The notes under the pieces: model-generated | Seen by the model: only the letters and a program-made list of their open reading frames with translations | Told to the model about the DNA's origin: nothing | Database searches by the model: none | Made by a program: the position numbers and the translations under genes | In this document: positions 44,605-49,152 of the stretch, one piece after another | Numbering within the stretch: the stretch's first letter is position 1 | How the letters are laid out: every line of letters begins with the position of its first letter | Source of the DNA: Perkinsus olseni | Lineage: Eukaryota; Perkinsozoa; Perkinsida | DNA: 49,152 bases | NCBI GenBank assembly: GCA_013115125.1 | Contig: JABANN010000233.1 | Location: 1-49,152, forward strand | Direction: 5' to 3'

Positions 44605-45352
44605 ATGATCACTCTACGCCCCATGTGCATCGATGACCTCATGCGGTTGAATAACATCAATCTGGACTATTGGACGGAGATGTCCGACTTTTTCTACTAC
44701 CACAACGGTGACAATAGCTCCCCCTCCCCTCAGGTATACTACCTCCTTCTATACACACTACTTCACTCGGTGGCCTGAGCTCTGTGTTGTTGCTGAGTGT
44801 GCTGATGGTGAGACTATTGCTGGTTATATAATAGGCAAGGTTGAAGGTAATAATAATAATACGACCCTCGCAACTATCTCATGGTACTTTACGATCAGGT
44901 GAAGGTATGGGGTATCATTCTCACATCTCAGCCTTGTCCGTTGCACCTGAGTTCAGACGAGCAGGAGTAGCTCGGCAACTAGTAGATTACTTTGAGATGC
45001 TCAGCGAGAAGCTGCATGATTGTTACTTCGCTGACCTATACGTAAGAGGCCATCACTCTCTCACTAGTGATGGGCTGTGATGGTCATGGACAGGTTAGAG
45101 AATCGAATACGATAGCAATAGAGCTGTACAAGGCTCGAGGGTATGAAGTATTCAGAACAGTTACTGCCTACTACCAGGGTACACCAACACAAGAGGAAGA
45201 GGATGCGTAAGCAGCAGCAGCAGCATGAACATTCACGCGCATCAAGGGTCGTGTGTAGGCTGGACATGCGGAAGCCTTTGTGTAGAGACAAGGAACGGAG
45301 GTGCCTCGAAGGTGCCGGCAAGAGGGTTAGACCCGAAGATGTTATCTAGACT
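44605..45352 (+). CDS. NAA20: NatB catalytic subunit, N-alpha-acetyltransferase 20
   Basis: Acetylates N-termini beginning Met-Asp, Met-Glu, Met-Asn or Met-Gln at the ribosome, with auxiliary subunit NAA25. Five exons: 44605-44681, 44734-44846, 44899-45041, 45094-45206 and 45259-45352. They read MITLRPMCIDDLMRLNNINL, then WTEMYTTSFYTHYFTRWPEL, VVAECADGETIAGYIIGKVE and YHSHISALSVAPEFRRAGVA. The last holds the acetyl-CoA loop RRAGVA, matching the family's RxxGxG/A. Next come DLYVRESNTIAIELYKARGY and TVTAYYQGTP, ending LDMRKPLCRD with a basic tail. The start at 44605 matches the family N-terminus. All introns are about 52 nt. Confidence 0.93.
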
Positions 45353-45683
45353 ACTACTACTACTACCAGAATCGCCAGCATCGTTGTTTCTCAATAATAA
45401 GTGTTCTCCCGGAGTACCATGTATTGTGATCAAGGGAGGTCGCTGAAGGTCGTCTATCGCGGAATACTACAAACTAATGAACTGGCGTGTTAGTAATCGT
45501 TATTGTGTTCCCTGTCCCTAGCGCTACTACGCCTACTACCGCTGCTAGCCTAGAATATGACAAGCGCCATGCTCATCGCTATGTTCTTGTCGTTGCTGAT
45601 TGTGATATAGGTCACCTCGTGGAGCCTTAGTTGGCGCGATTGTCCTACTGTATTATTGTAGTTATTACAGTAGTGTTATTCCC
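45353..45683 (+). promoter_or_regulatory. Upstream region of the fibronectin III gene, copy 1
   Basis: No gene is visible. The last 72 nt (45612-45683, GGAGCCTTAGTTGGCGCG onward) recur almost unchanged upstream of copy 2 at 48380-48451. They therefore mark the left edge of the duplicated unit, including a proximal promoter or 5' UTR. Confidence 0.6.
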
Positions 45684-46375
45684 ATGGCTACTCAATCCTC
45701 TGCTACTACTGATAATGATGATTTAATACCCAATAGGGCGGCGACTACTAGTCATGGTGCTGTTGATAATAATAATTGTGAAGAATGGACTGTAACTTCT
45801 ACTACTAAAGGGGATGACCGCTATGATACCTCTTCCACCTCACCCAAGCACAACAAGGGCAAGTGTGCTGCCTTTAACTACTGGTGTTGTATGATATTCT
45901 GTTGCCGACCACCACATGAGATGAGTGATGAAGAAAGGATTGAATGGGAGAAGAAGAGTTTCTGGGATAAATACAAAGAAGCATTCTTTTGCTTTATTCG
46001 TTACTTTATTATGTTCCTTATTGGTATTGGTATCGGTATTGGTATATTCTTCCTTGTACTCTATTGTATGGGTATTATTGGTGGATCATCTAATAACAAT
46101 AGCAGTTCAAATACTATTGATCTTGGTGAACTACAATACCCGAGTGTAGTACCTGGTTATACCAATTTGAGTATTACTATCAGTCCTGTTGCAGCAGCAT
46201 CAACCTACAATCCGAAGGATTATCTTATTGAAACCCAAGTTGCCTCTGGTAGTGGTGGCAGGAGCAGCAGCAGCAGCAGTGGACGACGTCTCCGACCTCA
46301 ATCTGATGGACCATGGACTGTAGCAATGGAGGTACCATATGATAAGGACCATGCAACTACTGCTACTATAACCGG
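45612..46375. repeat. Tandem duplication unit, left copy of the sampled part
   Basis: Near-identical to 48380-49152 with an offset of 2768 nt at the left edge. Visible differences are a few substitutions, two extra AGC codons and one extra codon near 49080 in the right copy. The right copy continues beyond the window, so the full extent is unknown. Confidence 0.93.
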
Positions 46376-47924
46376 TCTAACTGCTGGTGAACAGCTACTT
46401 ATCCGTTATAAGATTGAAATGGAGGATGGTCGTGTTAGTAGCCCATCAGTTGCTGTTATGGAGGGCACGAAGGCTCCTACTGCCCCAAGCATCCCTGGTA
46501 ATAATCATAATCATCATCACATAATCTCGTATTATCTCGTCTTATCATATTTCCTTCATCAGGTTTGACAGCATCTGATACGACTGATAGCAGCGTATCC
46601 GTGAGTATTATACCACCCACTGCCGATAACGGTGCGGATATAACTGGATATATCATACAGCATGCATTAGTCAGTAGTACTGATAATAATACTACACCCG
46701 ATAATTGGACTAAGGCTGAGATATCACAGGATGATGCTTCTAAGGTGAGTTGCCGTCCTTTAGTGTCATCGTGAAAACTGCGTTCGGTTTGTCGTCGTCA
46801 GCCCTACACAGTTGATGGTCTATCTTCCGGTCAAGCTGTTGTCCTTCGTGTATCGGCTGAGAACTCCGTCGGTGATAGCGAGTACAGCAAACCCTACTCG
46901 ATGGTCACAGACGAGGCTGATGCATCAGCTCCTGATAAGGTTGGTATTCCTCAATCATTCACTGATTATCCATATGTGATTGTCGTAGGTATCAGACTTC
47001 GCGGTTCAATCGACCACATCCAACACGGCAACGCTCAATTGGACAGCTCCAGCTGACAATGGTGCTATGATACTTCGATACATCATCAGTGATGATGATG
47101 GTGATAAGACGTATACAGTTGATGGTCATGATACATCTTATACTGTAACGGGACTTAGTCGTGGTAGTGATTACACATTCTATATTATTGCTAAGAACTC
47201 TAAAGGGGATAGTCCAAAATCAGATGGTGTATCAACTAAGACAACTGAGAGTTGTGATGCCGATCCACCAAGTAATGTTATGAGACAGACACCATTCTCT
47301 GATGGTCTAAGTGTGAGTTGGAGTAAAGCCAGCAATCCTGAATGTGATCTACCAGTCACTGCTTACCGTGTTATTGATGATGATGGTAATGAACTTTGTC
47401 AACCAGCCACTGATGGTGCTCTATGGTGTGATGTTACCGCCCTTAAACCAAGTACATCATATAATATCAGAGTCCAGGCTAAGAACTCTGCTGGATGGTC
47501 TAAGAAATCCTCCTCCCCCGTCAAGATGTCTACTATCGCTAGTGGTAAGTGTGCTACTAGGGACCAGATTCGATGGTGGGTAACTACTACCAACCCAACC
47601 TACAACTCCATGGACTTCACTGATGCTATCTCCAAGTGCGGCGTACAAGGTCTTGGGAATGCCGATAAAGTCTCCAGCTGTCTTGTTGATTACACCAAGG
47701 ATCCGTCTAAGACTCCCTTCGATCTTCCACCCATTACGGATGACTGCTCCATGTGTTATGGCGTTAACGGCCAGTGTTCAATGAAACACTGCAGCTTCCC
47801 TTGCGGTCTTGGATCCAAGGTTACCTCGCCTGAGTGTCTACAGTGTAACGATGATTACTGTAAGCCAGCCTTCTACTCATGTGCTGGTCTCTATCCAGCC
47901 ATTGCCCCGCCTGATCCTCAATGA
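45684..47924 (+). CDS. Type II membrane protein with fibronectin III repeats and Cys-rich C-terminal domain, copy 1
   Basis: Probable cell-surface or endomembrane protein. Four exons: 45684-46497, 46563-46744, 46802-46939 and 46989-47924. The cytosolic N-terminus (MATQSSATTDNDDLIPNRAA) has a Cys-rich patch (CCMIFCCRPP). One membrane helix follows (IRYFIMFLIGIGIGIGIFF), with no signal peptide. Outside lie about four FN3-like units: one before KAPTAPSIP, then TASDTTDSSVSVSI, then VQSTTSNTATLNWTAPADNG, then TPFSDGLSVSWSKAS; SAENSVGDSEYSKP and AKNSKGDSPKSDG are typical FN3 G-strand regions. The C-terminal domain holds many Cys (CSMCYGVNGQCSMKHCS; CLQCNDDYCKPAFYSC), probably disulphide-bonded. Adhesion or recognition is inference. 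Confidence 0.85.
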
Positions 47925-48451
47925 TTATGAGGACCACCAGTGAAGGTTCTATTTTTTGTTTACCATTTCCGAGCACCGATTTGAATTTTCGGATTGATCT
48001 TGTTGCTCGATTATCATCACTTCTCGAATATCCCAATAGCGGTATATTCCCAACAATGTGTTTCGGAGGATTTCGGTGACTTTTGAATGATGATCACCAT
48101 TGATGTTGGTCATGTCTCGGATGTGCTATAACAATTACCTCCCATAACACGTTTTCGTTCCAGCAGCCACCATCCCTTGGCTCTTTGCCTGATATCTTTT
48201 TGCGTTGGTAAGGTTGTCATCATCGCTCTTGTTGTTGTCTTTTGCTCGCGTCTGAGCGATGGTCTGTCAATTAGTTGTGTGCAGTTGTTCTTCTCGGCGT
48301 TTGTAGGCGAACAATTTTCGAGGCTTTTGGCTGTTTTGAGTTCATATGACTTAGTAAGATAGATACTGGTATAAAAAGATCACCTCGTGGAGCCTAAGTT
48401 GGCGCGATTGTCCTACTGTATTATTGTAGTTATTACAGTAGTATTATTCCC
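47925..48451. other. Intergenic spacer between the two fibronectin III gene copies
   Basis: A T-rich stretch without a supported gene, containing the 3' UTR of copy 1 (TTCTATTTTTTG). From 48380 it contains the repeated promoter-proximal segment of copy 2. An open frame at 48177-48362 (hydrophobic) has no features that support a gene. Confidence 0.6.
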
Positions 48452-49152
48452 ATGGCTACTCAATCCTCTGCTACTACTGATAATGATGATTTAATACCCA
48501 ATAGGGCGGCGACTACTAGTCATGGTGCTGTTGATAATAATAATTGTGAAGAATGGACTGTAACTTCTACTACTAAAGGGGATGACCGCTATGATACCTC
48601 TTCCACCTCACCCAAGCACAACAAGGGCAAGTGTGCTGCCTTTAACTACTGGTGTTGTATGATATTCTGTTGCCGACCACCACATGAGATGAGTGATGAA
48701 GAAAGGATTGAATGGGAGAAGAAGAGTTTCTGGGATAAATACAAAGGAGCCTTCTTCTGCTTTATTCGTTACTTTATTATGTTCCTTATTGGTATTGGTA
48801 TCGGTATTGGTATATTCTTCCTTGTACTCTATTGTATGGGTATTATTGGTGGATCATCTAATAACAATAGCAGTTCAAATACTATTGATCTTGGTGAACT
48901 ACAATACCCGACTGTAGTACCTGGTTATACCAATTTGAGTATTACTATCAGTCCTGTTGCAGCAGCATTAACCTACAATCCGAAGGATTATCTTATTGAA
49001 ACCCAAGTTGCCTCTGGTAGTGGTGGCAGGAGCAGCAGCAGCAGCAGCAGCAGTGGACGACGTCTCCGACCTCAATCGGCTGATGGACCATGGACTGTAG
49101 CAATGGAGGTACCATATGATAAGGACCATGCAACTACTGCTACTATAACCGG
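48380..49152. repeat. Tandem duplication unit, right copy (truncated by window end)
   Basis: Repeats 45612-46375 with only scattered changes, including GCATTCTTTT versus CCTTCTTCTG-type differences near 48750. Confidence 0.93.
48452..49152 (+). CDS. Type II membrane fibronectin III protein, copy 2 (partial, runs off the window)
   Basis: Start codon at 48452 with the same N-terminus, Cys patch and membrane helix as copy 1. Changes seen are mostly silent or conservative (for example YKEAFF to YKGAFF, YPSVV to YPTVV, AAASTYN to AAALTYN), plus an expanded Ser run and one inserted codon. The reading frame is intact to the window edge, so both copies look functional as far as visible. The first intron and later domains lie outside. 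Confidence 0.88.
   Translation, partial: MATQSSATTDNDDLIPNRAATTSHGAVDNNNCEEWTVTSTTKGDDRYDTSSTSPKHNKGKCAAFNYWCCMIFCCRPPHEMSDEERIEWEKKSFWDKYKGAFFCFIRYFIMFLIGIGIGIGIFFLVLYCMGIIGGSSNNNSSSNTIDLGELQYPTVVPGYTNLSITISPVAAALTYNPKDYLIETQVASGSGGRSSSSSSSSGRRLRPQSADGPWTVAMEVPYDKDHATTATIT

Noticed and set aside
45600-48460. Segmental repeat as a transposon end
   Set aside because: The repeated 72 nt upstream segments precede equal start codons and extend into the coding sequence, which fits tandem gene duplication rather than a mobile element.
1-49152. LTR elements, LINEs or DNA transposons
   Set aside because: No reverse transcriptase, integrase or transposase motifs, terminal repeats or target duplications were recognised; the only large repeat is the tandem gene duplication at the right end.

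Overview
This window looks like nuclear DNA of a protist, most likely an alveolate close to Perkinsus or the dinoflagellates. That placement is inference. It rests on very dense short GT-AG introns (about 43-62 nt), a calmodulin-like protein of the flagellar outer-arm dynein light-chain type, triplet microsatellites in nearly every intron of the left half, tandem gene copies and standard stop codons. No trans-spliced leader sequence was recognised, so the phylum is not proven. Exon joins were deduced by eye from frame continuity, GT-AG borders and family motifs.

Left part (1-27 kb) is repeat-rich and intron-rich. On the minus strand lie a processive family-2 glycosyltransferase, a coiled-coil RING protein, a signal-peptide protein, a RimL-type acetyltransferase, the tRNA adenosine deaminase ADAT2 and an aldo-keto reductase. 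Then come a plus-strand synaptojanin-like Sac/5-phosphatase, a minus-strand S1/P1 nuclease, a plus-strand four-EF-hand protein, an isopenicillin-N-synthase-like oxygenase and an unidentified protein. Microsatellites sit mainly in introns.

Middle (27-38 kb) holds a small secreted protein, a coiled-coil protein and five tandem minus-strand alpha/beta hydrolases of the EMB8/YheT/ABHD1-3 family. These are intronless, unlike almost everything around them. The fifth is interrupted by one in-frame UGA with the same reading frame continuing beyond it.

Right part (38-49 kb) carries a CDP-alcohol phosphotransferase (Kennedy pathway), an unidentified protein, a THUMP-type RNA methyltransferase, a UEV/MMS2 ubiquitin-conjugating variant, a small protein with an acylation-type N-terminus, the NatB catalytic subunit NAA20, and a type II membrane protein with fibronectin III repeats. 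The last has a near-identical tandem copy running off the window end.

The genes do not form one operon-like system. The most coherent local theme is lipid chemistry: a hydrolase array beside the terminal enzyme of phospholipid synthesis. The most unusual signals are short introns containing tRNA B-box-like cores, the UGA-interrupted hydrolase, and altered metal-ligand positions in the 2OG oxygenase and the S1/P1 nuclease.
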